The position numbers and the translations under genes were made by a program. Below, one piece after another: positions 16,026 to 24,379 of a stretch of DNA of 42,437 nt. Every line of letters begins with the position of its first letter. Positions within the stretch are counted from its first letter, which is position 1. The notes beneath the pieces are model-generated. The model was given only the letters and a program-made list of their open reading frames with translations, was not told where the DNA came from and ran no database searches. The stretch is from positions 1 to 42,437 of the forward strand of contig JAGQRV010000034.1 of the NCBI GenBank assembly GCA_020425125.1, in the 5' to 3' direction. The DNA comes from Paracoccaceae bacterium. GTDB taxonomy: Bacteria; Pseudomonadota; Alphaproteobacteria; Rhodobacterales; Rhodobacteraceae.

Positions 16026-16838
16026 TCAGCCCACGAACGCCTTTTCGACCACGTACTCGGCGGGCTCGGAATTGGCGCCCTCGCGCAGGCCGAATCCTTC
16101 GAGCACACGTTTGATGTCGAGATTGAAGGCGAGCGAGCCGCAGACCATGGCCCGGTCGGTGCCGGGCGAGATTCCGTCGATTGCGAGATCGCGGAAGATG
16201 GTCCCGTCTTCGAGCAGCGTGGTGATCCGGCCCATCTTGGGACTCTCTTCACGGGTTGTGGTCGGGTAATAGCGGAGCTTTCCCTCCACCATCTCGCCGA
16301 TCAGCGGATCGTCCTTGAGCGACTGCACCAGCTCGCGACCATAGGTCAGCTCAGCGACCTCGCGGCAGGTATGGGTGAGGATCACCTCGTCGTATTTCTC
16401 GTAGGTCTCGGGATCGCGGATCAGCGAGGCGAAGGGGGCGATGCCGGTCCCCGTGGAGAAGAACCAGATGCGCTTTCCGGGCAGCAATGCATCGTGGACC
16501 AGCGTACCGACCGGTTTCGGACGCAGGATGATCTGGTCGCCTGGCTGAATGTGCTGCAGCTTCGACGTCAGCGGGCCGTCCTGCACCTTGATCGAATAGA
16601 ATTCGAGCTCCTCGTCCCAGGACGGCGAGGCGATGGAATAGGCGCGGAGCAGCGGCTTGCCGTTCGCGCCCAGAAGGCCGATCATCACGAACTCTCCCGA
16701 GCGAAAGCGCAGGCTTGCCGGCCGGGTCACGCGAAAGCGGAACAGGCGGTCGGTATAATGCTGGACCTCGGTCACCGTCTGGGCGTCCGGAAGCGTCTTG
16801 ATCGGGGCGGGGTCGGTCAAATTGGTGCGTTCATTCAT
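16026..16838 (-). CDS. fpr: Ferredoxin-NADP+ reductase (bacterial Fpr type)
   Basis: A 270-residue flavoprotein. RAYSIAS (residues 65-71) binds FAD, STGTGIAPF (128-136) binds the nicotinamide nucleotide, and an AMVCGS segment follows near 240. The C-terminus VVEKAFVG is typical of rhodobacterial Fpr, where the tail stacks on the flavin. It shuttles electrons between NADPH and ferredoxin or flavodoxin in the cytoplasm. The gene lies 73 bp behind DUF934 and in the same direction as the sulfur genes, so a role in feeding ferredoxin to the sulfite reductase is plausible. Oxidative-stress defence is the other usual role. The ATG has no clear ribosome site. Confidence 0.93.
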   Translation of the reverse strand: MNERTNLTDPAPIKTLPDAQTVTEVQHYTDRLFRFRVTRPASLRFRSGEFVMIGLLGANGKPLLRAYSIASPSWDEELEFYSIKVQDGPLTSKLQHIQPGDQIILRPKPVGTLVHDALLPGKRIWFFSTGTGIAPFASLIRDPETYEKYDEVILTHTCREVAELTYGRELVQSLKDDPLIGEMVEGKLRYYPTTTREESPKMGRITTLLEDGTIFRDLAIDGISPGTDRAMVCGSLAFNLDIKRVLEGFGLREGANSEPAEYVVEKAFVG

Positions 16839-16911
16839 GGCGGGACATGCGGCACGGACGTGCGCGATCTCCTTCTCGTATCTCTATGTGTGTGCGGGCG
16901 GAACGCGGCAC

Positions 16912-17322
16912 TCAGCCGCGTAGCCGCGACTGGTAGTCGTTTTCCGTCCAGTTCGCGCGGAACCGCCACTGCGGCTCCGGCTGGCGTCTGGCCAGATCGT
17001 CGCTGATCTCGACCTCGTCGAAGCCTGACCGGCGCGCCATCGTGTACTGGTCGGCGACCACATGGCCGCGCGCACGAAGCCGTCCGGCAAAACCCATCCG
17101 GCGCAGCCGGCGCGCCAGGGTAAAGCCCCGCCCGTCCGAGAAGCTGGGAAAATCGACCCGGATCAGCGCGAGGCGCTTCAGATGCGGCTGCAGCGCCTCT
17201 GGATCGGTGTCGTTCGGCACGTCCACGGCCAGCGTGCCCTCAGCAAGTCCCACGCCGAGCGCTTCTACCGGCTGCATCCAATCGTCGGGCGCAAAGCCCG
17301 TATCGGTCACGATGACGCTCAT
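16912..17322 (-). CDS. DUF934 family protein of the sulfur assimilation cluster
   Basis: A 136-residue protein without known catalytic motif, recognised as the DUF934 family by its central LIRVDFPSFSDGRGFTLAR stretch and the RARGHVVADQYTMARRSGFDEVEI segment. Members are found almost only next to sulfite reductase and cysH in proteobacteria, so a helper role in sulfite or APS reduction is inferred. The ATG at 17322 overlaps the cysH stop (ATGA); an open frame runs further upstream but only inside cysH. It is soluble, with no signal peptide. Confidence 0.85.
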   Translation of the reverse strand: MSVIVTDTGFAPDDWMQPVEALGVGLAEGTLAVDVPNDTDPEALQPHLKRLALIRVDFPSFSDGRGFTLARRLRRMGFAGRLRARGHVVADQYTMARRSGFDEVEISDDLARRQPEPQWRFRANWTENDYQSRLRG

Positions 17323-18074
17323 GCTACCTTGTCCTTCGTGATCGGCCCGCGCACCATCTTGCCGTTGATGAAGTGGATCCCGCATTCGACCTTTTCCTGG
17401 CCGCGCCAGCGCCCGGCCCGCGGATCCTCGCCCGGCTTGACCGGGCTGGTGCAGGGGGCGCAACCGATCGAGGGATAGCCCTTCGCCACCAGCGGATGAC
17501 GCGGCAGGCGGTTGTTGATCATGTACTCCTGCACGTCGGCCGGATCCCAGTGTGCCAGCGGGTTCACCTTGATCCGGCTTGGCCCGTCTGCTTCGAAGAA
17601 ATCCAGGGCCGCGCGCGTGGACCCCTGATAGCGCTTGCGCCCGGTGATCCAGGCGTCGAAGCCGCCCAGTGCGCGTTCCAGCGGCCGGGTCTTGCGAAGG
17701 TCGCAGCAGGCATCGGTGTCACGCTGGTGAAGGGTGCTGTCCCGATCCTCGGAGGCCAGGTCTAGGGCACGCGCCCGGACGAAGCGGATATCGGACAGGC
17801 CGAGCTTTTCGGAGACCTCGGTCTGGTATTGCAGGGTCTCCTCGAACAGCATCTGCGTATCGATGAAGAGCACCGGCGTGGTCCGGTCCACGACCGAGAC
17901 CATGTGCAGCAGCACGACAGATTCCGCCCCGAAACTCGAAACGAGCGCGATGCGGCCGACCTGCGGGTCGGAAAGAGCGCGATCCAGCACCGCCGTCGCC
18001 GAATGATGGCGATAGCGATGGTTGAGATGCTGGACCCGCTCCTCGACCGAGGCGAGGGGGGCTTCAAGCGGCAC
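17319..18074 (-). CDS. cysH: Assimilatory adenylyl-sulfate (APS/PAPS) reductase
   Basis: A 251-residue reductase. It has the PP-loop-like SSFGAESVVLLHM (residues 46-58), the paired Cys123-Cys124 and Cys205-x-x-Cys208 that bind the [4Fe-4S] cluster of APS-type enzymes, and the catalytic Cys231 in ECGIH. The intact cluster motif favours APS over PAPS as substrate. It reduces activated sulfate to sulfite for the adjacent sulfite reductase. The GTG at 18074 is preferred because GGAGGA lies 7 nt upstream; an ATG 36 bp earlier would add MARKPRPEDAP- but has a poor ribosome site. It overlaps the sulfite reductase end by 11 bp. Confidence 0.93.
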   Translation of the reverse strand: MPLEAPLASVEERVQHLNHRYRHHSATAVLDRALSDPQVGRIALVSSFGAESVVLLHMVSVVDRTTPVLFIDTQMLFEETLQYQTEVSEKLGLSDIRFVRARALDLASEDRDSTLHQRDTDACCDLRKTRPLERALGGFDAWITGRKRYQGSTRAALDFFEADGPSRIKVNPLAHWDPADVQEYMINNRLPRHPLVAKGYPSIGCAPCTSPVKPGEDPRAGRWRGQEKVECGIHFINGKMVRGPITKDKVA

Positions 18075-19746
18075 GGGCGCGTCCTCCGGTCTGGGCTTCC
18101 TCGCCATAAAGCGCAACCTTGAAGGGCGCCATGCCGAGACGGCGGTAGGTCTCGATGAAGGTCTCGTCCTGGCCGTCGCGCAGGTCGAGATAGGCGTCGA
18201 TAAGCCGCTCGATCGCCGGCACGATCTCGTCATAAGCGAAGCCCGGCCCGGTCCGCTCGCCGATGGCCGCGGTTTCGGTGTGGTCGCCGCCGAGCGTGAT
18301 CTGATAATTCTCCACGCCGGCGCGGTCGAGCCCGAGAATGCCGATATGGCCCACATGGTGGTGGCCGCAGGCATTGATGCAGCCCGAGATCTTGATCTTG
18401 ATCTCGCCGATTTCGTGCTCCAGCTGCAGCTCCTCGAACCTGAGCGCGATCTGCTGCGCGACCGGGATCGACCGGGCCGTGGCCAAGGCGCAGTAATCCA
18501 TGCCGGGGCAGGCGATGATGTCCGACGCCAGGCCGACATTGGCGGTGGCCAGCCCGGCCGCCTTCAGCGCGTCGTAGATCGCCGGAAGATCGGCGCGGTG
18601 GACATGGGGCAGGATCACGTTCTGCTCATGGCTGATGCGCAGCTCGTCATGGCCATAGCGCTCGGCCAGGTCGGCCATGACACGCATCTGGTCTGCCGTC
18701 GCGTCGCCCGGCGTCTCGCCCGGCGTCTTCAGCGAGATCGTGGCGATCGCGTAACCTTCGGCGCGGTGGCGGGCCAGGTTGGTGTCGGCCCAGGCGCGGA
18801 AGACCGGATCGCTTGCATACCGCGCATCGAAGGCGTCGGTCGCGGCGGTGCGGAAGGCGGGCGGGGCGAATTCGGCCTCGATCGACGCCAGAAGTGCCTG
18901 ATCCACGCCGGAGAATTCGGGACGGATCTCGGCGAAGCGCGCCTCGACGATGTCGCGGAACGCATCGATGCCCATCTCGTGCACGGTGATCTTGATGCGC
19001 GCCTTGAACTTGTTGTCGCGGCGGCCGAACGTGTTCCAGGCGCTGACGATTGCCTCGCAATAGGGCAGCAGATCCGCCTTCGGCAGGAAGTCGCGGATCA
19101 CCTGACCGATCATCGGCGTGCGGCCCAGGCCGCCCCCCACCAGCACCTCGAACCCCGGCTCGCCGGTCGCATTGCGGACCATGCGCAGGCCGATGTCGTG
19201 CGAGCGCGTCACGGCGCGGTCATTGGGGCTGCCGGTGACGGCGATCTTGAACTTTCGCGGCAGGAACTGGAATTCCGGGTGGTCGGTCGACCATTGCCGC
19301 AGCAGTTCCGCGATCGGGCGCGGATCCTCGATCTCGTCGGCGCTGGCGCCGGCGAAATGGTCCGCGGTCACGTTGCGGATCGTGTTCCCGCTGGTCTGGA
19401 TCGCGTGCATGTCCACATCGGCCAGCGCATCGAGCATGTCGGGCACGTCCGGCAGCTTCGGCCAGTTGTACTGGATGTTCTGCCGGGTGGTGAAATGGCC
19501 ATAGCCCTTGTCCCAGCGTTCGGCCAGATAGGCGAGTTGGCGCATCTTCGCGGAGTCGAGCGTGCCATAGGGAATGGCGACCCGCAGCATGTAGGCGTGA
19601 AGCTGCAGGTAGACGCCGTTCATCAGGCGGAGGGGACGAAACTCGTCCTCGGTCAGCGACCCGTCGAGCCGGCGCTCCACCTGCTGGCGGAACTGCGCTA
19701 CCCGGGTGCGGACGAAGCCTTCGTCGAACTCGTTGTAGGTGTACAT
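18064..19746 (-). CDS. cysI: Nitrite/sulfite reductase, siroheme [4Fe-4S] (assimilatory sulfite reductase)
   Basis: A 560-residue protein with the duplicated ferredoxin-like/siroheme domain layout. The cluster and siroheme ligands are Cys413 and Cys419 (CPGMDYC) and Cys456 and Cys460 (CINAC), followed by GHHHVGHIG. The early THFTTRQNIQYNW-like segment (GHFTTRQNIQYNW) is also typical. It reduces sulfite to sulfide with six electrons. No CysJ flavoprotein gene is nearby, so ferredoxin reduced by Fpr is a likely donor. GGAGG precedes the ATG by about 8 nt. An assimilatory nitrite reductase is possible from family alone, but cysG and cysH neighbours favour sulfite. Confidence 0.92.
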   Translation of the reverse strand: MYTYNEFDEGFVRTRVAQFRQQVERRLDGSLTEDEFRPLRLMNGVYLQLHAYMLRVAIPYGTLDSAKMRQLAYLAERWDKGYGHFTTRQNIQYNWPKLPDVPDMLDALADVDMHAIQTSGNTIRNVTADHFAGASADEIEDPRPIAELLRQWSTDHPEFQFLPRKFKIAVTGSPNDRAVTRSHDIGLRMVRNATGEPGFEVLVGGGLGRTPMIGQVIRDFLPKADLLPYCEAIVSAWNTFGRRDNKFKARIKITVHEMGIDAFRDIVEARFAEIRPEFSGVDQALLASIEAEFAPPAFRTAATDAFDARYASDPVFRAWADTNLARHRAEGYAIATISLKTPGETPGDATADQMRVMADLAERYGHDELRISHEQNVILPHVHRADLPAIYDALKAAGLATANVGLASDIIACPGMDYCALATARSIPVAQQIALRFEELQLEHEIGEIKIKISGCINACGHHHVGHIGILGLDRAGVENYQITLGGDHTETAAIGERTGPGFAYDEIVPAIERLIDAYLDLRDGQDETFIETYRRLGMAPFKVALYGEEAQTGGRARAA

Positions 19747-19757
19747 GGCGGCTCCTC

Positions 19758-20066
19758 TCAGGCGTCCGGTTGCGCGGCTTGCTTGCCGTGGAAGTAGTTC
19801 GAAGGCCCACGCGTGCGGAACGCCTCGCGGAAATGCACCGGCTCCGGCCCGTTCGCTCCGGCCCTGGCGTCGGCGAGGTAGGGGCCGACGACCTTGCCCG
19901 TTTGCTGGCTGGCAAGGATCAGGCGAATCTCGGCATGTGCCTCGTCGTCGATCAGTTCAGCCTCGTGGTGGTGCCGGGTCCAGCGATCGTCGGCGGTGAG
20001 ATAGATCACGTCGCCTTCGCGAAGATCGTTGCCGGTCACGACTTTCGGGGTGAAGCGGCGGCTCAT
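19758..20066 (-). CDS. DUF2849 family small protein
   Basis: A 102-residue soluble protein matching the alphaproteobacterial DUF2849 family (KVVTGNDLREGDVIYLTADDRW at the start, PYLADARAG in the middle). It has no cofactor motif that I can read, apart from a His cluster (RHHHEAE). It is always reported between siroheme synthase and sulfite reductase in related genomes, to my recollection, which suggests a role in handling siroheme or the reductase. Its ATG overlaps the cysG stop (ATGA), with AAGGA in the cysG tail. The end is 11 bp before the sulfite reductase start. Confidence 0.85.
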   Translation of the reverse strand: MSRRFTPKVVTGNDLREGDVIYLTADDRWTRHHHEAELIDDEAHAEIRLILASQQTGKVVGPYLADARAGANGPEPVHFREAFRTRGPSNYFHGKQAAQPDA

Positions 20067-21463
20067 AGGGCGAATTCCTTCTGCGAAAGGGTGTCGAGCG
20101 CGGCAGCGGCGGAGCGGGGTGCGAGTCCGTAGAGCAGGACGGCCGGGCCGGACAATCCGGCGCGAGCGATGTCGTCTGAGAGCGTGCCAAGGTGCGCGCC
20201 AAGGATCTGTTCGTCCGGCCGCGACGCGTTTTCCACGACCGTCACCGGGGTCTGCGGCAGCGCTCCATGCATCAGCAGGCGCCCCTGCAGGAACCGCGCG
20301 CCTCGCTTGGCCATGTAGATGGCAGCCACGGCGCCGGGCCGGGCCAGCGCCGCCCAGTCGTGGTCGGCAAAGCCCTTCACGTCGTGGCCGGTGAGGAGGC
20401 GCAGTTCCGAATTGCGGCCGCGGCGGGTCAGGCTCTGGCCGGCGGAAGCAACGGCAGCCGACGCGGCGGTGATGCCGGGCACGATCGACCAGGCGATGCC
20501 GGCGGCCTCTACGGCTTCGATCTCCTCGTCGAGCCGCCCGAACACCGTCGGATCGCCGGACTTCAGCCGCACGACATGGGCACCGCGCCCGGCATGATCG
20601 ACGATCAGGGCATTGATCTCGGCCTGCGCGACTGACGGCCCGAAGCCTTCCTTGCCCGTCAGGACGATTGTCGCCTCGCGCCGGGCAAGCTCCAGGATTT
20701 CGGGGGCCACCAGGCGGTCGTGTATCACGACATCGGCCCGGTCAAGCGCACGCCGTGCCTTGAGTGTCAGAAGGTCGGGATCGCCCGGTCCGGCGCCGAC
20801 GAAATCGACGCGGCCCGGACGGGGGGCTTCGGCCAGATGGCGCGCAAGCAGGTTGGCGAGACTGTCGCCGATCCCGGCTTCTCCGGCTTCGGCAAGCGCG
20901 CGCGGCCCGTCCTCGAAATAGTAGTCGGCCCAGAAGTCGCGGCGGCGGCTGCCCTGCGGCAGTGCTTCGGCGCTGCTGCGGAACGCCTTGCCGATCCGCG
21001 CAAGAACGCCCAGACCCTGCGGCAGCACCGCTTCGAGATCGGCCTTGATCCGCCGCGCCAGGACCGGCGCCGCGCCTTCGGTCCCGATCGCCACCGTCAC
21101 CGGATTCCGGTCGACGATTGCAGGGGTGAGAAAATCGCTGCCGTCGAGGTCGTCGACGATGTTCACCAGTGCCCCTTCGGCGCGGGCGATTGCGGCGATC
21201 CGGGCGTCTTCCACCGCATCTTCGTTTGCGGCATAAACCAGAGCGGCGCCTGCGGCGTCTCCCGCCTGGATGGTCCGTGTCACGAGGTCGATACGTGCCT
21301 CGTCGGCCCAGGCCAGGATCTCTGGCGCGGCGTCCGCGGCGAAGACGGCAATGCGCGCATCGGTCTTCAGCAGCAGCCTTACCTTCGCCACCGCAGCCGC
21401 ACCGCCCCCCGAAACCGCCACACGGCGGCCGGCAACGGCGATATATACGGGGAAGTGCTGCAT
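20063..21463 (-). CDS. cysG: Siroheme synthase (bifunctional CysG)
   Basis: A 466-residue fusion. The N-terminal half is the precorrin-2 dehydrogenase/ferrochelatase (VAVSGGGAAAVAKVRLLL, catalytic Asp104 in IVDD). The C-terminal half, from about residue 210, is uroporphyrinogen-III C-methyltransferase (VGAGPGDPDLLTLKA, VIHDRLV, VRLKSGDPTVFGR, GITAASAAVASAG). Together they make siroheme for the sulfite reductase two genes downstream. By alignment to E. coli numbering, residue 128 is Thr where the enterobacterial enzyme has Ser128. The ATG at 21463 is chosen over a TTG 15 bp upstream. It diverges from an Lrp/AsnC regulator. Confidence 0.95.
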   Translation of the reverse strand: MQHFPVYIAVAGRRVAVSGGGAAAVAKVRLLLKTDARIAVFAADAAPEILAWADEARIDLVTRTIQAGDAAGAALVYAANEDAVEDARIAAIARAEGALVNIVDDLDGSDFLTPAIVDRNPVTVAIGTEGAAPVLARRIKADLEAVLPQGLGVLARIGKAFRSSAEALPQGSRRRDFWADYYFEDGPRALAEAGEAGIGDSLANLLARHLAEAPRPGRVDFVGAGPGDPDLLTLKARRALDRADVVIHDRLVAPEILELARREATIVLTGKEGFGPSVAQAEINALIVDHAGRGAHVVRLKSGDPTVFGRLDEEIEAVEAAGIAWSIVPGITAASAAVASAGQSLTRRGRNSELRLLTGHDVKGFADHDWAALARPGAVAAIYMAKRGARFLQGRLLMHGALPQTPVTVVENASRPDEQILGAHLGTLSDDIARAGLSGPAVLLYGLAPRSAAAALDTLSQKEFAL

Positions 21464-21545
21464 CGGGCGGGTGTCCAAACAGAGTATTGCGCTGCAGCAA
21501 ATATAGAATAATCTCCCTGATGATGCCTAGGTGCGCGCGCGAATA

Positions 21546-21560
21546 AGGAAATTCGTTCCT
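21546..21560. promoter_or_regulatory. Candidate Lrp/AsnC-type operator in the cysG/regulator divergent region
   Basis: AGGAA-ATTCG-TTCCT is a 15-bp dyad with perfect 5-bp arms, similar in size and AT-centred shape to Lrp-family sites. It sits between the divergent cysG and regulator starts. A GCTGCAGC palindrome with flanking TTGC/GCAA lies nearer cysG at about 21488-21500. No good -35 is seen ahead of cysG, which would fit an activator-dependent promoter. Confidence 0.4.
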
Positions 21561-21609
21561 GTACGGCGCGGATCGAGGCAATCTGGTTCGGAATTCTGGA
21601 GTGTGTGGA

Positions 21610-22101
21610 ATGGCCGTCCGACTTGATGAGCTCGACCGGAAAATCCTTGCGGAGTTGCAGGCCGACGCGTCCCAGACGCTGGACGAAATCGCCGCAAAGG
21701 TGGGATCGTCGAAAACCCCGGTCTGGAACCGCATCCGCAAGATGCGCGATGCCGGCGTGATCGGTCCGACGACGGTGATCCTCGATCCCGAAGCGCTCGG
21801 GCTCGAAGCCTGCTTCTTCGTGCTTATCCGGACCTCCGAACACGAAAGCGAATGGCAGAAGCGGTTCCTGGAGACGCTGCGACGGCGTCCCGAGGTGTTG
21901 GAGGCGCACCGGCTGGCGGGCGAGATCGACTATATCCTGAAGGTCCAGGTCGCCAATGCCCGTGCCTATGACGACTTCTACCAGGCGCTGATCTCTGAAG
22001 TGCGGATCTTCAACGTCACCGCACTTCTGTCTATGGAGCGGATCAAGTCGACCACGGCCTATCCGGTGCTTCCCGATCAGACCGCGACGGGCAGCGCCTG
22101 A
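21610..22101 (+). CDS. Lrp/AsnC family transcriptional regulator
   Basis: A 163-residue regulator: an N-terminal helix-turn-helix (LDRKILAELQADASQTLDEIAAKVGSS, then TPVWNRIRKM) and a C-terminal RAM ligand domain. The ATG at 21610 has GGAG 8 nt upstream. It diverges from the siroheme/sulfite operon, so it likely controls sulfur assimilation in response to cysteine or a related amino acid, as some Lrp-type cysteine regulators do. The effector and target are inferred from gene order. Its last 25 bp overlap the end of the convergent P450 gene. Confidence 0.9.
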   Translation: MAVRLDELDRKILAELQADASQTLDEIAAKVGSSKTPVWNRIRKMRDAGVIGPTTVILDPEALGLEACFFVLIRTSEHESEWQKRFLETLRRRPEVLEAHRLAGEIDYILKVQVANARAYDDFYQALISEVRIFNVTALLSMERIKSTTAYPVLPDQTATGSA

Positions 22102-23249
22102 TATCCCCGGAAGTGATAGATATCGGCGATGCGCGGCTCGGCCGCCAGCCGGATGTCCGGGCAGCGCGCGAACAGGACGCGCAGCGCGATCTGCATTTCA
22201 AGCCGCGCCAATGGGGCGCCCAGGCAGAAATGGACGCCTGCACCGAAGGAGGTGAGAGGTACCCCGGCCCGTCCGGGACGGAAGGCGCCGGGATCGGGAA
22301 AGGCGGCGGGATCGCGATTTGCGGCGCCTAGCAGGCAGGCGAGCTGCGCGCCCGGTTGGAAGCGCACGTCGCCGATCTCTGTCTCGGCATGGACATGCCG
22401 GGTGAAGAGGTGAAGCGGCGCGTCGATCCTGAGGCATTCCTCGACCGTGTCCGACACTTGGTCCGGTCGGGTGAGGCGGAACCCCGCGCCGGTCGAGATC
22501 AGCCGCGCGATTGACAGTCCCAGCGCATGGACGGTCGCCTCGTGCCCGGCATTGAGCAGCAGGATGGCAGTGGCAATCGTTTCGTCCCGGCTGAGCACGC
22601 CATCTTGTTCTGCCGCACGAAGGGCGGAAAGCAGGTCGGTCCCCCGCGGATCCCTTGCCTCCGCCTCATCGGAGAGCCAGGCGTGGAACTCGGCGGCGGC
22701 GGAATTGGCGGCGTCCGCCTCGGTCGGAGCCACGCCCGGGCGATACATGGCGACCATGGCATGGGACCAGGCAAGAAGCCGGTCGCTCGCGGTGTCCGGC
22801 ACGCCAAGAAGCCGTGCGATCACGATCACCGGAATCGGTGCACAATAGGCCGGGATCAGATCGAAAGGGTCAGCCGGGAAAGCGTCGATCAGGCGGTGGC
22901 ACAGCCGCTCGATTTCAGGTCCAAGTCCGGCGATCCGGCGCGAGGTGAAGTCGCGCAGAACCTGCCCGCGCAGCCGTGTATGTGCCGGGCCGTCGAGGCT
23001 CAGCAGCGACAGGGATTCCACGCGGCCGAAATCGGCCAGGGTATTGGGGAATGGGGGCAATCCGTCCGGTGGCACGCGCGCCAGCCGCCGGTCCTTCAGT
23101 GCTGCGATGACCGCGGCATGGGAGACCAGCGCCGGCATCCCGTAATCCTCCCACCAGATCACAGGACCGGACCGGCGGGCGCGGTCATAGAAGGGGTAGG
23201 GGTCCGCGACGAAGTCGGGGTCGCGTGGTGACTGGCTCAGGCGCTGCAT
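22077..23249 (-). CDS. Cytochrome P450
   Basis: A 390-residue soluble bacterial P450. The I-helix carries AGHEAT (residues 234-239), the K-helix ExxR is Glu271 to Arg274, and the heme loop FGAGVHFCLGAPLAR gives Cys342 as the thiolate ligand. It lacks a membrane anchor, like most bacterial class I P450s, which take electrons from a ferredoxin and its reductase. No ferredoxin gene is adjacent. The ATG at 23249 has GGAAGG upstream; the frame stays open further upstream without conserved sequence. The substrate cannot be told. The gene converges with the Lrp-type regulator and overlaps it by 25 bp. Confidence 0.93.
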   Translation of the reverse strand: MQRLSQSPRDPDFVADPYPFYDRARRSGPVIWWEDYGMPALVSHAAVIAALKDRRLARVPPDGLPPFPNTLADFGRVESLSLLSLDGPAHTRLRGQVLRDFTSRRIAGLGPEIERLCHRLIDAFPADPFDLIPAYCAPIPVIVIARLLGVPDTASDRLLAWSHAMVAMYRPGVAPTEADAANSAAAEFHAWLSDEAEARDPRGTDLLSALRAAEQDGVLSRDETIATAILLLNAGHEATVHALGLSIARLISTGAGFRLTRPDQVSDTVEECLRIDAPLHLFTRHVHAETEIGDVRFQPGAQLACLLGAANRDPAAFPDPGAFRPGRAGVPLTSFGAGVHFCLGAPLARLEMQIALRVLFARCPDIRLAAEPRIADIYHFRGYQALPVAV

Positions 23250-23403
23250 AAGACCTTCCCGCGAGTCCGGCGATGGCCACCACCGCCGGGTCGAGCGTTG
23301 CCTCCTGCTGCCCCGGGCGCAAGGCCGAACGCGGGGGGGCGCCTTGCATTGCCTCGACATTCCTGTTCCTGAAGGCGCGACCCTCGACGGAAAGGCGACC
23401 TCC

Positions 23404-24333
23404 ATGTCCGACACGCTGCGCGGCCTTTTCGCCATGGTGCTCGCCTGTACGATCTGGGGGCTCTCCTCGCTTCTCTACAAGCAACTCGCCGACGTCCCGC
23501 CGCTCGAGGTTCTCGCCCACCGGACGCTCTGGTCGCTGGTCTTCTTCGCGGTCATCCTGACCCCGCAGGGCCGGCTCGCGGAGATCCGGCAATGTCTTGC
23601 GCGGCCTCGATTCGCCCTGGCGACGGCCGCCGCTGCGCTGGCCATTTCGGCGAACTGGTTCGGCTTCATCTATTCCGTCCAGATGGGCCACGCGATGGAG
23701 GCGAGCCTCGGCTACTACATCTTCCCGCTGGTCGCCGTCCTGCTGGGGCTGTTCGTCTTCGGCGACCGGCTCCGCCCTGCGCAATGGGTGGCCGTTGGGA
23801 TCGCGGCGGCGGCGGTTCTCGTGCTGACATTCGGCCTTGGCGTGACGCCGAAGATGTCGCTGTTTCTTGCGCTCACCTTCGGACTCTACGGGGTCTTCAA
23901 GCGCCGGAACACGGCGTCGCCGATGGCCTCGGTCGGAGCCGAGGTGGCGCTTCTGGCGCCGATCGCCGCGCTGTGGCTGGCGGGCGTTCACGAGTACGGC
24001 TGGTCCGACCTGACCGGGCGAAGCGGCGGGTATTTCGGGACCGATGTCACCCTAAGCCTGCTCCTGATCCTGTCGGGGCCGCTGACCGGGCTGCCGCTGA
24101 TGCTGTTCTCCTACGCGACGCAGCGTCTGACGCTGCCGACGGTCGGCCTGATCCAGTATCTCAATCCCACGCTTCAGTTTCTTTGCGCGACCTTCGTCTT
24201 CGGAGAACCCTTCACCCATTGGCATGCCATCGCCTTCCCGATGATCTGGACCGCATTGGCCATCTATTCCCTGGACAGCTGGCGGACGGCACGTCGGCGC
24301 CGGGTGCCTGTGGATAAGTTTGACCTGGCATAA
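23404..24333 (+). CDS. rarD: EamA/RarD family drug-metabolite type permease
   Basis: A 309-residue membrane protein with ten hydrophobic segments in two repeated EamA halves. Starting residues MSDTLRGLFAMVLACTIWGLSSLLYKQL and ISANWFGFIYSVQMGHAMEASLGYYIFPL are characteristic of RarD. Members export small metabolites or amino acids; the RarD substrate is not firmly known. The ATG at 23404 is taken, with AAGG upstream; the open frame begins earlier. Its last 14 bp overlap the -35 region of the promoter of the next gene. Confidence 0.88.
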   Translation: MSDTLRGLFAMVLACTIWGLSSLLYKQLADVPPLEVLAHRTLWSLVFFAVILTPQGRLAEIRQCLARPRFALATAAAALAISANWFGFIYSVQMGHAMEASLGYYIFPLVAVLLGLFVFGDRLRPAQWVAVGIAAAAVLVLTFGLGVTPKMSLFLALTFGLYGVFKRRNTASPMASVGAEVALLAPIAALWLAGVHEYGWSDLTGRSGGYFGTDVTLSLLLILSGPLTGLPLMLFSYATQRLTLPTVGLIQYLNPTLQFLCATFVFGEPFTHWHAIAFPMIWTALAIYSLDSWRTARRRRVPVDKFDLA

Positions 24334-24348
24334 GCACCTTGCTATAAA
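24320..24348 (+). promoter_or_regulatory. Strong sigma-70 type promoter of the LysM gene
   Basis: TTGACC (24320-24325) and TATAAA (24343-24348) are spaced by exactly 17 bp. The start of transcription near 24355 leaves about 25 nt before the ATG at 24380, and it rules out the earlier in-frame ATG inside the -35. Confidence 0.7.
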
Positions 24349-24379
24349 AGGGAATTCGGATTTTACCGACAGGGCGCCG

